DNA of 64,000 bases. Origin: Acidihalobacter ferrooxydans (GTDB lineage Bacteria; Pseudomonadota; Gammaproteobacteria; DSM-5130; Acidihalobacteraceae). The position numbers and the translations under genes were made by a program. The notes under the pieces were generated by a model. The model worked only from the letters and a program-made list of their open reading frames with translations. It made no database searches and was not told the origin of the DNA. Shown here piece after piece: positions 9,510 to 17,391 of this stretch (position 1 is the stretch's first letter; every line of letters begins with the position of its first letter). The stretch lies in contig NZ_CP019434.1 in the NCBI RefSeq assembly GCF_001975725.1, positions 310,001 to 374,000 on the forward strand, in the 5' to 3' direction.

Positions 9510-10139
9510 ATGAATCTGCCCGTCGCTCTGAGCGCCGCACTGGAAACCGCACTCAACGCCTATCTCACGCAGGACCCCGAGGCGGCGGCCGGCCTTGAGC
9601 GGCTCGACGGGCGGCGGGTTGCGGTTCATCTTGAAGGCCTCGACCTGCACTTCGTGCTGGCGCCGCAAGGGGCGCGTCTCCATGTCTGCGGCAGCGAGGA
9701 AGATGCGCCGGATGCAGTCATTCGCGCGACGCCGCTGGCCTTGTTGCGCGTCGCCCTGGCCGAGCAACCTGCCGCGGCCATGGCCGGTGGCGAGGTGCGC
9801 ATCGATGGCGATGTCGAAACCGGTGAGCGCCTGTGGCGCGTGCTGCGCGCGGTCGAGTTCGATTGGGAAGAGTTGCTGAGCCGCTACATCGGCGACCCGC
9901 TTGCGCATACGCTCGGCACCAGAGCGCGAGCGCTCGGTGCGCGGGTGCGACGCAACCTCGCCCATGCGGTCGAGGACCTGGGTGACTACCTTACCGAGGA
10001 AGCGCGGCTGAGCCCGGCGCGGCCTGAGCTGGACGACTTTCTGAACGCCGTCGATCGGCTGCGCGAGGACTTCGACCGGCTCGACGCCCGGTTGGCCCGA
10101 CTTGAAGCTGGCCGCAGGGACGCCGCCGACAAATCATGA
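9510..10139 (+). CDS. ubiJ: Ubiquinone biosynthesis accessory factor UbiJ
   Basis: 209 aa. The N-terminal SCP2 sterol-binding-like domain (residues about 10-110) is thought to bind hydrophobic ubiquinone intermediates within the cytoplasmic Ubi complex. The C-terminal part is charged and coiled-coil-like ([20 protein letters not shown]). It lies between ubiE and ubiB, overlaps ubiB by 4 nt (ATGA), and has a good ribosome-binding site. The fold and position give the assignment; sequence identity in this family is generally low. Confidence 0.88.
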   Translation: MNLPVALSAALETALNAYLTQDPEAAAGLERLDGRRVAVHLEGLDLHFVLAPQGARLHVCGSEEDAPDAVIRATPLALLRVALAEQPAAAMAGGEVRIDGDVETGERLWRVLRAVEFDWEELLSRYIGDPLAHTLGTRARALGARVRRNLAHAVEDLGDYLTEEARLSPARPELDDFLNAVDRLREDFDRLDARLARLEAGRRDAADKS

Positions 10140-11821
10140 GCGACTCCTACCGGTCACCGCTGCGTCTGCTGCGTCAGGCGGTGCGCCTTGCGTATATTAA
10201 CTTCGTCCTCGTGCGTCACGGACTGGACGAAGTTGTGTTTGCGATTCATCTGCTGCGTCCGCTGCGGTTTTTGCTGCTGCTGATGCCCTGGCACTGGTTT
10301 CGCGACCTTGATGTCAGCCGCGGCGAGCGCATTCGCCGCGCGCTGGAAGACCTGGGACCGATTTTCATCAAATTCGGTCAAATGCTCTCCACCCGCCGCG
10401 ATTTGCTGCCGGACGATATTGCCGTCGAACTGGCCCGCTTGCAGGACCGTGTGCCGCCATTTGAAGGCGCGCGCGCGGTCATCGAGCGCGCCTACGGCCG
10501 TCCCGTGACCGAGTTGTTCCAGCGCTTCGAGGAACAGCCGATTGCCTCGGCATCGATTGCGCAAGTACACGGTGCCGTGCTGCACGACGGTCGTGAGGTG
10601 GTAGTCAAGGTGGTGCGGCCTGAAATCGAGCGTACCATCCGCCGCGATCTGGACCTTCTGCACGTGGTCGCCGAGCTAGCCCAGCGGTATTGGCCCGAGG
10701 GTCGGCGCTTGCGGCCACGCGAGGTCGTTGATGAATACGAAAAGACCATCATCGACGAACTCGATCTGTACCGCGAAGCGGCCAACGCAAGCCAGTTGCG
10801 GCGTAACTTCGAGGGTTCGCGCGAGCTGTACGTGCCGGAAATTCATTGGGATTTCGTACGCCGTAACGTGCTCGTGATGGAACGGATTCACGGCATACCG
10901 GTCGCCGAGATAGGCCGTTTGCGCGCCGCCGGCGTGGACCTTAAATTACTGGCCGAGCGTGGCGTGGAAATCTTTTTTACCCAGGTTTTCAGGCACAATT
11001 TCTTTCATGCCGATATGCATCCGGGGAATATCTTCGTGGACAGGAACCGTCCAGACGATCCCCGCTATCTGGCCATCGATTTTGGTATCGTCGGCAGCCT
11101 CGCGCCGGAAGATCAGCGCTACCTCGCCGAGAACTTCTACGCCTTTTTCAATCGCGATTACCGCCGCGTGGCCGAGCTGCATGTCGAGTCCGGCTGGGTG
11201 CCGGGGACCACACGGATCAACGAGTTCGAATCCGCGATCCGCACGGTCTGCGAGCCTATTTTCGAGCGCCCGCTCAAGGATATTTCCTTCGGCCATGTGC
11301 TGTTGCGTCTGTTCCAGACAGCGCGGCGCTTCGACATGCAGGTTCAGCCGCAGCTCGTGCTGCTCCAGAAAACGCTGCTCAACATCGAGGGTATCGGTCG
11401 CCAGCTCTATCCGGAGCTGGATCTGTGGAAGACCGCCAAGCCATTTATCGAGCGCTGGATGCATGAGCAGATGGGCGCATTGGCGTTTCTGCGCAAGACG
11501 CGCCAGCACTTGCCCAAGCTGTTCGAACAACTGCCCGACATGCCGCAACTCGTGTACGAACTGATGCAGAAAGGTGCGGATGGACGGATCACGATCCAGG
11601 CGCATTCGGATGAGATTGCCGCCTTGCGGGCCGAACTGCGCCAGGCGCGCCGTTTGGATGTGATGCGTGTGCTTGGGGCGTCATTGCTGATCGGCGCAGT
11701 CGTGGCGATCGGTCTGGCGCCCGGCGATGCCAGCCGCTGGCTCGGCGTGTCCGTACTCGGTTGGGTGCTGGGCGGCGGGAGCGTGCTGGCGTTTGCCGGC
11801 GCGTGGTGGAAAACCCGTTAA
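10136..11821 (+). CDS. ubiB: Ubiquinone biosynthesis kinase-like protein UbiB
   Basis: 561 aa. Atypical ABC1/ADCK protein-kinase-like ATPase needed for ubiquinone synthesis. The invariant KxGQ motif is [16 protein letters not shown] (residues about 77-92), the Ala-rich nucleotide loop is [10 protein letters not shown], and the catalytic elements [13 protein letters not shown] and IDFGIVGSL are intact. Two hydrophobic helices at the C-terminus (from about residue 510) anchor it in the inner membrane. Its start codon overlaps the ubiJ stop. Confidence 0.95.
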   Translation: MSDSYRSPLRLLRQAVRLAYINFVLVRHGLDEVVFAIHLLRPLRFLLLLMPWHWFRDLDVSRGERIRRALEDLGPIFIKFGQMLSTRRDLLPDDIAVELARLQDRVPPFEGARAVIERAYGRPVTELFQRFEEQPIASASIAQVHGAVLHDGREVVVKVVRPEIERTIRRDLDLLHVVAELAQRYWPEGRRLRPREVVDEYEKTIIDELDLYREAANASQLRRNFEGSRELYVPEIHWDFVRRNVLVMERIHGIPVAEIGRLRAAGVDLKLLAERGVEIFFTQVFRHNFFHADMHPGNIFVDRNRPDDPRYLAIDFGIVGSLAPEDQRYLAENFYAFFNRDYRRVAELHVESGWVPGTTRINEFESAIRTVCEPIFERPLKDISFGHVLLRLFQTARRFDMQVQPQLVLLQKTLLNIEGIGRQLYPELDLWKTAKPFIERWMHEQMGALAFLRKTRQHLPKLFEQLPDMPQLVYELMQKGADGRITIQAHSDEIAALRAELRQARRLDVMRVLGASLLIGAVVAIGLAPGDASRWLGVSVLGWVLGGGSVLAFAGAWWKTR

Positions 11822-11828
11822 CCCGGTT

Positions 11829-12989
11829 TCAGCCGCGCAGATAGCGACCAGAGGCGATGTCGTGTTCGTCGCGTTCATGGACCACGCTGGCGCGCCCGAC
11901 CAGTAATCGATCCAGCTGACCGATGCGTTTCAAGTCCTTGTCCGTATAGGGCAGCGACAACAGGATGTAGCGCATGGCGTTGAGTCGAGCGCGCTTCTTG
12001 TCGTCGGATTTGACCACCGTCCAGGGTGAGTCGGCCGTGTCGGTGTGGAAGAACATCGCTTCCTTGGCGCGGGTGTAGTCGTCCCATTTGTCCAGCGAGG
12101 CCAGATCGATGGGCGACAGTTTCCATTGCTTGAGCGGATGCACACGCCGCTCCTTGAAGCGTCGGCGCTGCTCTTCGCGGCTGACTGAAAACCAGAACTT
12201 GATCAGGTGGATGCCGCTGCGCACCAGATTGCGCTCGAATTCGGGCGCCTGACGCAGAAATTCCTGATATTCGTACTCGCTGCAAAAGCCCATAACGCGC
12301 TCGACGCCGGCGCGGTTATACCAGGAGCGGTCGAACAGCACGATTTCACCGAAGGTTGGCAGGTGCCTGATGTAGCGCTGGAAGTACCATTGGCCGCGTT
12401 CGGTTTCGCTGGGTTTGTCCAGGGCGACCACGCGCGCGCCGCGCGGGTTGAGATGCTCCATGATGCGTTTGATCGTCCCGCCCTTGCCGGCTGCATCGCG
12501 GCCCTCGAAGAGAATGACGAGGCGCTGGTTGGATTCCTTGAGCCAGGCTTGCAGCTTCAGCAGTTCGACCTGCAACTCGAATTTCTGGTCTTCATAATCG
12601 CGGCGGCGCATTTTGTACCGATAGGGATAGCCCCCGTCGCGCCAGTCCGCGGTCAGTTCGTCGTTGGTTTTGCCGGGAGGTGCCGGCAGGGGGTGACGCA
12701 GTTCTTCGCGCATGGCGTCGACATCGTCGGGTGCGTCACCGGCCAGAATGGCTTCGATATCGGCCTGAGCCTGCTCGCCTTCGCTGCGCTGGAGTTCGCG
12801 GAGGGTCGCGGCTTCAGCGTCCTGCGCGGCATGCAGTGACTCTGAGGTGGTGTATTTTTTGATTCCGGAAGGCGTGAGTCGTGGAGCGGTATCGCCTTTG
12901 TTCGGCCGGCGCGGCAGTTTTTCATCGTTTTTTGCCGCGCCGGCACGGCGCTTTGGGGTTGGTTTTTCGATCGGCCCATGATCGTCCAT
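11829..12989 (-). CDS. ppk2: Polyphosphate kinase 2
   Basis: 386 aa. PPK2-family enzyme that phosphorylates nucleotides from polyphosphate. Walker A is FEGRDAAGKGGTIKR, the lid/Walker B region is LFDRSWYNRAGVERVMGF, and VALDKPSETERGQWYFQRY is characteristic. The first 110 residues form a basic, low-complexity extension not required by the core fold. The class (ADP- or AMP-phosphorylating) cannot be fixed by eye, though single-domain architecture suits class I. A good sigma-70 promoter lies upstream on this strand (13059-13087). It converges on ubiB with 7 bp between the ends. Confidence 0.92.
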   Translation of the reverse strand: MDDHGPIEKPTPKRRAGAAKNDEKLPRRPNKGDTAPRLTPSGIKKYTTSESLHAAQDAEAATLRELQRSEGEQAQADIEAILAGDAPDDVDAMREELRHPLPAPPGKTNDELTADWRDGGYPYRYKMRRRDYEDQKFELQVELLKLQAWLKESNQRLVILFEGRDAAGKGGTIKRIMEHLNPRGARVVALDKPSETERGQWYFQRYIRHLPTFGEIVLFDRSWYNRAGVERVMGFCSEYEYQEFLRQAPEFERNLVRSGIHLIKFWFSVSREEQRRRFKERRVHPLKQWKLSPIDLASLDKWDDYTRAKEAMFFHTDTADSPWTVVKSDDKKRARLNAMRYILLSLPYTDKDLKRIGQLDRLLVGRASVVHERDEHDIASGRYLRG

Positions 12990-13058
12990 TGAAATCCCCT
13001 GTCCGCTGTCTCCCCGCGAGCATCCGCAAGTGGTGTTCGCAGATGCTTTGCTGACTCT

Positions 13059-13087
13059 AGTTTACAGTGTAAGCGCGTTGCGAACAA
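13059..13087 (-). promoter_or_regulatory. Sigma-70 promoter for ppk2
   Basis: Read on the minus strand: -35 TTGTTC (13082-13087), a 17-bp spacer and -10 TAAACT (13059-13064). It lies about 70 bp upstream of the ppk2 start. Confidence 0.5.
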
Positions 13088-13273
13088 ATTCCATTTATAG
13101 GCCGATCGTTTTGAATCATGAGCCAGGTATTCTGATACGTCATGCGTCATACCCGCGTCGCCGGGCATGGTGAATCAGCGCGCCCGCTGCAGCGGGCTCA
13201 TCCAGTTGGGTCTGCCTCGGCGGCAAGGGGTTCACGCGCCGGAAATTCGAGCACAATGAACACGAGACTCCCG

Positions 13274-14206
13274 CTATCCAGTCCGCTTGGCCGGCTCGAC
13301 GACCACGACTGCATCCATTACATAGGGGAAACCACCGTAGAATCTGTGTGATTTGTAGGTGTGCTTCCACGCGTAGGAATGAATGATGCAAAGTATGTGG
13401 TACAGCCCCGGTTTGTCGAACGTGATGACATGATGGCCACCGTTGCTCTGCAAAATAAAGCCGGAGAAGGTGTGGTGGTAATAGCTCACTTTACCGTGAT
13501 CGAGGTACATGACGGGGTAGTGACCGGGGAAAAACGCGTGATCCATCATGTCGTAGTCGAAGACATGAATCGGCGTGCCCGCGCGCACGACCAGCACCCA
13601 GGGCTTGAAGGTCATGGTGCCGCCGGGCACTTCGATCCACGGCATGTCCTTGGTGTTGTGCATGAACGGGTGTTCGTGCTTGCCGGTCAGGCTGCTCTTG
13701 CCCGGCACTTCCATCGGGCCGTAACTGCGGCTGAGCGGGATGCCGCCGCCATCGGCAGCGGTCACCGCGACGATGCCGTAGACCGGCGCGGGGAAGTCGG
13801 GCGAGTGCTTGCGTGCGACGGGCTGATAAACCTTTTCGCCGTCTTCGCCTGCGAGCGGTACGTCGCCGTATGAGGTGTTTCGTGTGTCGTAGAACACGTA
13901 AACGCCATTTTTGACCGGTTTCCATGCCGCAGTGCCGCCATGCGCGGCGAGCGTCAGTGTGTCCACCTTGCGGCCGCGCCAGGTGACAATGGCCAGATGC
14001 AGCGGGCGTGCGCTCGGGTTGGAGAAATGCAGTGTCGAACCGCGTACGAGCTGCGTGTTCATGTGGTTGAATCCGGTCCGGTCAAACCGGATGGTGCCGG
14101 CGGCCGTAGCGGCCTGCGCCGCATCAAAAGCGCCAAGCGTGAGGAAGGCAGCGCAGATGCCTGCAAGTATGACACCCGTTTTGCGGATGCTGATGCGTGG
14201 TTTCAT
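13274..14206 (-). CDS. Secreted two-domain cupredoxin-like protein
   Basis: 310 aa with a signal peptide (cleavage likely after AAQA near residue 32). Two beta-sandwich repeats of cupredoxin type are visible. The first (about 35-110) has no copper ligands. The second (about 190-305) has a His in DYDMMDHAFF (H223) and a C-x2-H motif in LYHILCIIHSYAWKH (C273, H276), with another His at 282. This Cys-x2-His spacing is plastocyanin- or nitrosocyanin-like; the usual Met position is not Met. It is the third gene of the exbB-exbD operon, opposite the oxidase operon, so a periplasmic electron-transfer or copper role with that oxidase is an inference. I do not recognise a named family. Confidence 0.7.
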   Translation of the reverse strand: MKPRISIRKTGVILAGICAAFLTLGAFDAAQAATAAGTIRFDRTGFNHMNTQLVRGSTLHFSNPSARPLHLAIVTWRGRKVDTLTLAAHGGTAAWKPVKNGVYVFYDTRNTSYGDVPLAGEDGEKVYQPVARKHSPDFPAPVYGIVAVTAADGGGIPLSRSYGPMEVPGKSSLTGKHEHPFMHNTKDMPWIEVPGGTMTFKPWVLVVRAGTPIHVFDYDMMDHAFFPGHYPVMYLDHGKVSYYHHTFSGFILQSNGGHHVITFDKPGLYHILCIIHSYAWKHTYKSHRFYGGFPYVMDAVVVVEPAKRTG

Positions 14207-14298
14207 GTCTCGTGTTTCCTGGTTCGATCAGTGATGGGAAAAGTCTTTGTTTACTGTAAGGTCTTGTTTTTGTCGTGATGACTACTCATCCGGTTCGA

Positions 14299-14724
14299 TC
14301 AACCGCCACTAGCTGTGGTGCGCACGGCGACGCCGACGTCATGTATGCCGGCGGCGCTGATGGCAGACATCACATGCACCAGGCGCTGCAAGGATACACG
14401 GCGGTCGCCGGCAATGAGAACGTGCGGAGCGCTGCCGCCGGCCGTGACACGGGCGTGCAGTCGGGTGCGCAACTGGGCGAGCGTCAAGTGCTGGCCGCCC
14501 AGGCTGATGATGCCACCGGGTGCGACGTTGACGACGAGGCTGTGTTGCGGCATCCGCGCCGCGTGGTCGGTTTGCGGCAATGTGAAATGCAGGCCCTGAT
14601 CGGGTATCGAGCGCAGCACGATGAGCACGAAGAACACCAGCATGAACATCATCACGTCGATCATCGGAATGATGTTGAGGCGAGGCTCGGTCTTGCGCAG
14701 GTAGCGGCGTTCAGTCGTGTCCAT
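14299..14724 (-). CDS. exbD: ExbD/TolR-family biopolymer transporter
   Basis: 141 aa. A single N-terminal transmembrane helix carries the essential proton-relay Asp in NIIPMIDVMMFMLVFFVL, followed by a periplasmic domain. With ExbB it converts proton-motive force into TonB movement. It begins 5 nt after exbB. The adjacent oxidase operon ends with a TonB (24359-25147), which would complete the complex. Confidence 0.9.
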   Translation of the reverse strand: MDTTERRYLRKTEPRLNIIPMIDVMMFMLVFFVLIVLRSIPDQGLHFTLPQTDHAARMPQHSLVVNVAPGGIISLGGQHLTLAQLRTRLHARVTAGGSAPHVLIAGDRRVSLQRLVHVMSAISAAGIHDVGVAVRTTASGG

Positions 14725-14729
14725 GGGGG

Positions 14730-15407
14730 TCAGTTCGCATGTACGGTTCGTGTTGCGTTCACCACGTGGGGGCTTGTGGTTTCCGCGGGTGGTTGCTGTT
14801 CGCGCCTGGCGATGGTCAGCGCGGCGAGCTTGACGGTGTCCATCCGCCGCACGATTTCGCGGACGCGGTTGTTGTAGATGTTGAGTCCGATCACCGCGAT
14901 GATCGCAACCAGCAGTCCGGCGCCGGTCGCGATCAGCGCGTTTGCGATGCCGCTGGTCGCGCCTGCGGCACCGATGCCCGCTGCGCGACCGCCAAGCAGG
15001 TTGAAGGTGTGGATCATGCCGATGATGCTGCCAAGCAGTCCGAACAGTGGGGCGAGGGTCACCGTGGTATCGAGAATCCAGAGGCCGCGATCAAGGTTCG
15101 GCAGGGTGGCCAGCACACGCTGCTCCAGGCTTTGCGTGAGGACATCGGGGGGCGTGTCGAGCTGGGTCAGTGCAAAGCGGGCGAACTCCCCCTCGGGGGC
15201 GCCGGCACGGCGTTCGGCATAAGCGCTCAGGGCGGCCCGCTCCGCATCCGGCGCGGCAGCCGATTCCGGGCCTGCCGCGCGTGCCGCGTAACTGAAGTAC
15301 CAGCCACGCTCGATGATGACGGCGAGCGCCAGCAGCAGCATCAATGCGAGCAGCACCAGGATGCCGCCCGATAGGCTGAACAGTGCATAGACTCCAGCTG
15401 CCGTCAC
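14730..15407 (-). CDS. exbB: ExbB/TolQ/MotA-family proton channel protein
   Basis: 225 aa with three transmembrane helices: one near the N-terminus (about 10-32) and two in the C-terminal half. The C-terminal half holds the MotA/ExbB signature LAPLFGLLGSIIGMIHTF and a long helix through GIANALIATGAGLLVAI. It forms the proton channel with ExbD. First gene of the minus-strand operon exbB-exbD-cupredoxin. A plausible sigma-54 promoter is at 15452-15467, divergent from that of the oxidase operon. Confidence 0.9.
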   Translation of the reverse strand: MTAAGVYALFSLSGGILVLLALMLLLALAVIIERGWYFSYAARAAGPESAAAPDAERAALSAYAERRAGAPEGEFARFALTQLDTPPDVLTQSLEQRVLATLPNLDRGLWILDTTVTLAPLFGLLGSIIGMIHTFNLLGGRAAGIGAAGATSGIANALIATGAGLLVAIIAVIGLNIYNNRVREIVRRMDTVKLAALTIARREQQPPAETTSPHVVNATRTVHAN

Positions 15408-15451
15408 GCGTTACCTCCTTAAAGTCGCGGCTGTAGGACACTGAAAACCAG

Positions 15452-15467
15452 AGCAAGGTTCACGCCG
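15452..15467 (-). promoter_or_regulatory. Possible sigma-54 promoter for exbB
   Basis: The minus strand reads CGGCGTGAACCTTGCT. It keeps the GG-N10-GC spacing and the full TTGCT -12 box, but the -24 box (CGGCGT against TGGCAC) is imperfect. It ends about 45 nt before the exbB start. Confidence 0.4.
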
Positions 15468-15595
15468 TCACATTGCCTGGTTTTGTAGTGAGCGCCTGTT
15501 TCGCGCGCAAGTGTCTGTCGTTTCTTTATATTTTTTGCGGCTGCGGAAAATGCCGGGATGAGCTGCATGCTTGTGTCATAGCCAATTCTCGGTCG

Positions 15596-15640
15596 AGTGG
15601 TTCGAAATTGACCACGGACAGTGGTCAAAAACACGCCACT
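15596..15640. promoter_or_regulatory. Nested dyad: likely enhancer (UAS) for a sigma-54 activator
   Basis: Perfect 8-bp inverted repeat TTGACCAC-N5-GTGGTCAA (15608-15628). An outer pair, AGTGG (15596-15600) and CCACT (15636-15640), shares exactly the same centre at 15618. The centre is about 95 bp upstream of the -24 box at 15713, in the range normal for bacterial enhancer-binding proteins. The response regulator at 25258-26646 is the natural candidate to bind it. Confidence 0.6.
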
Positions 15641-15712
15641 GGACTATTACGTGCCACGCAGAAAACCCACTCAAAAACGCCAAGTCATTGTCCTTGTGGA
15701 CTTTTGTATCGA

Positions 15713-15728
15713 TGGCACGCCTGTTGCA
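15713..15728 (+). promoter_or_regulatory. Sigma-54 (-24/-12) promoter of the oxidase operon
   Basis: TGGCACGCCTGTTGCA matches the consensus TGGCACG-N4-TTGCW at every defined position. Transcription should start near 15739, about 57 nt before the first gene of the operon at 15796. Confidence 0.8.
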
Positions 15729-15795
15729 CATTGGAATACGGCAAGGGCGCGGGTGCGCCGTGATGTCGATAACAAAAGCTTAAGGAGATTGACGC

Positions 15796-16467
15796 ATGTC
15801 GGGATTGTCGCCAGGCAAGCAAATAGGGTTGTCCATCCTCGCTCTCGTGATCGTCGCGGGAGGCGCATCGTGGTGGAACTCGGCGCGGAAGCCACATGAT
15901 GTGGTTGCGGCGGATGGGGTTCACCATTTCACGGTCTGGATGCGCAACTGGTATTTCGTGCCGGATCACATGTCGTGGTATCCGGGCGAGAAGGTCGCTC
16001 TGACATTGGTCAACGAGTCGCAGTTGGTGCCGAAGCTGAACGAGCAGTTCACCGCCGGCAAGGAGCTCCTGCGGGCGCCGCCGGGCAATGTGCTCGGGTA
16101 CGGCAACCCGCTCGGCTGGAAGAAGGATTTGTTCTCCGGCGTCACCCTGAAGACGGCCTCCGGCGAGTTCAAGCCGCATGGCGCTTTCGCGGTCAGCCTG
16201 AACCCCGGCAAGAGCAGCACGATCGTGTTCACGGTGCCCAATAAGCCCGGCGCGTGGTGCTACACCTCGTTCCTGCAGGCCGGCTTTCAGTACATGAACA
16301 ACATGGTCGGCGAGATCACCATCAGGCCGTCAAAGAACGCGGCCGCACCGCATGTGCCGATGATCGGTCGCAACGGTGTCTGTGGCCGGCCGTCCGCAAG
16401 CCCGCTCCCCAATCCGGTCAAGCCCAGCCCGAGCGGCGTGGGTGTATCCGGTCTGGGCCAGAGCTAA
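15796..16467 (+). CDS. Membrane-anchored cupredoxin-fold protein, AcoP-like position
   Basis: 223 aa with one N-terminal transmembrane helix (about 10-25), then a periplasmic beta-sandwich and a Pro/Ser-rich tail. The gene sits immediately before coxB. In A. ferrooxidans this slot in the rus operon encodes AcoP, a cupredoxin that partners the oxidase. Here the C-terminal strand reads PGAWCYTSFLQAGFQYMNNM. By alignment of PGxWxY with rusticyanin's GTYYY, the copper Cys position is Ser158 and no His follows at the expected spacing; C155 is off-register. So the fold looks retained but the type-1 copper site is not evident. A strong AAGGAG ribosome-binding site precedes the ATG. Confidence 0.65.
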   Translation: MSGLSPGKQIGLSILALVIVAGGASWWNSARKPHDVVAADGVHHFTVWMRNWYFVPDHMSWYPGEKVALTLVNESQLVPKLNEQFTAGKELLRAPPGNVLGYGNPLGWKKDLFSGVTLKTASGEFKPHGAFAVSLNPGKSSTIVFTVPNKPGAWCYTSFLQAGFQYMNNMVGEITIRPSKNAAAPHVPMIGRNGVCGRPSASPLPNPVKPSPSGVGVSGLGQS

Positions 16468-16489
16468 GTCAGCGCAAGGAGAGCAAATC

Positions 16490-17371
16490 ATGAAACTTCG
16501 TCAACGGCTCTGGTTGGATTTCTTCATCGTGATCGGAGTCTCGATTCTGATCATCGTGCCAATGCAGTTCTATCTGTTCGATGTGGTCGTCGCCAAGCTC
16601 TGGCCGATCAAGTTCACGGCCCAGGGGCAGATCACCAAGGAGGCCTCGACCTTTCTGGTGCACGTAACGGCCACGGTGTTCGTGCTGGTAGCGGTCACCC
16701 TGATTTATGCCGCCTTGCGCGGTCGTATCAAACGCGGTCCGTATCAGCCGGCCGAATTCGTGCGCAAGAACTGGGGCGTGTGGACGATTGGTTGGTTCGT
16801 GATCACGTTGATGATCAACGGTGTTTTCTTCGTCTACCCCGGCATGGCTGGCTTGTTGGCGATATGGGACGCGCACATCGGGCAGGAGGGCAAGAACCCG
16901 GTCGTGGTCGATGTGGTGGCCCACCAATGGGGCTGGAGCGTGAGTTATCCCCAATTCGGTGTCTACGGGGTCGGCACCCTGGAACTGCCGATACACAAGA
17001 CCGCGCAGATCTGGGTGACCTCGCAGGATGTTTTCCATTCGTTCTGGGTGCCTGCGTTCGGCTTCAAGCTGACCGCGATTCCCGGCGAAAACCGGGTGAT
17101 GTACGCCACGCCGATCCGGCTGGGTACGGGCACCGCAATGGTGATGGGTAATTTCAAGGATAACGGCGCGCCTTTGAACGCCAAGGCGGAAGCCAATAAC
17201 TACCAGACCGGTGATCCATTGCTGCGCGTGCAGTGCTCATGGGATTGCGGTATGGGTCATCCGGTGATGCGCTTCCCCGCCAATGTGGTGACCTGGAAAA
17301 ACTTCAAGAGCTGGGCCGCAGGTGCGCAGGTCGTCAAGAAGACGATCGGCGACGGCTCTAAATACTACTGA
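16490..17371 (+). CDS. coxB: Cytochrome c oxidase subunit II
   Basis: 293 aa. Hydrophobic helices at about 10-30, 57-75 and 97-120 precede a periplasmic CuA domain. The CuA ligands are complete: H183 in FHSFWVP, then C249-x3-C253-x3-H257-x2-M260 in QCSWDCGMGHPVM. The residue after the first CuA Cys-Ser is Trp251 instead of the usual Glu, whose carbonyl binds copper and whose side chain binds Mg in other aa3 oxidases. The start at 16490 follows AAGGAG; the longer reading frame from 16376 overlaps the previous gene. It begins 22 nt after that gene and is cotranscribed with coxA. Confidence 0.92.
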   Translation: MKLRQRLWLDFFIVIGVSILIIVPMQFYLFDVVVAKLWPIKFTAQGQITKEASTFLVHVTATVFVLVAVTLIYAALRGRIKRGPYQPAEFVRKNWGVWTIGWFVITLMINGVFFVYPGMAGLLAIWDAHIGQEGKNPVVVDVVAHQWGWSVSYPQFGVYGVGTLELPIHKTAQIWVTSQDVFHSFWVPAFGFKLTAIPGENRVMYATPIRLGTGTAMVMGNFKDNGAPLNAKAEANNYQTGDPLLRVQCSWDCGMGHPVMRFPANVVTWKNFKSWAAGAQVVKKTIGDGSKYY

Positions 17372-17391
17372 TTGGCGCGGAGGAGATCACA

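Larger units (their letters stand above)
15408..15795. other. Divergent control region between exbB and the oxidase operon
   Basis: 388 bp without a gene. It holds a weaker sigma-54-like promoter toward exbB (15452-15467), a nested dyad (15596-15640) and a near-perfect sigma-54 promoter toward the oxidase operon (15713-15728). The layout, with an upstream dyad about 110 bp from the -24 box, is that of an enhancer-dependent promoter. Confidence 0.65.
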
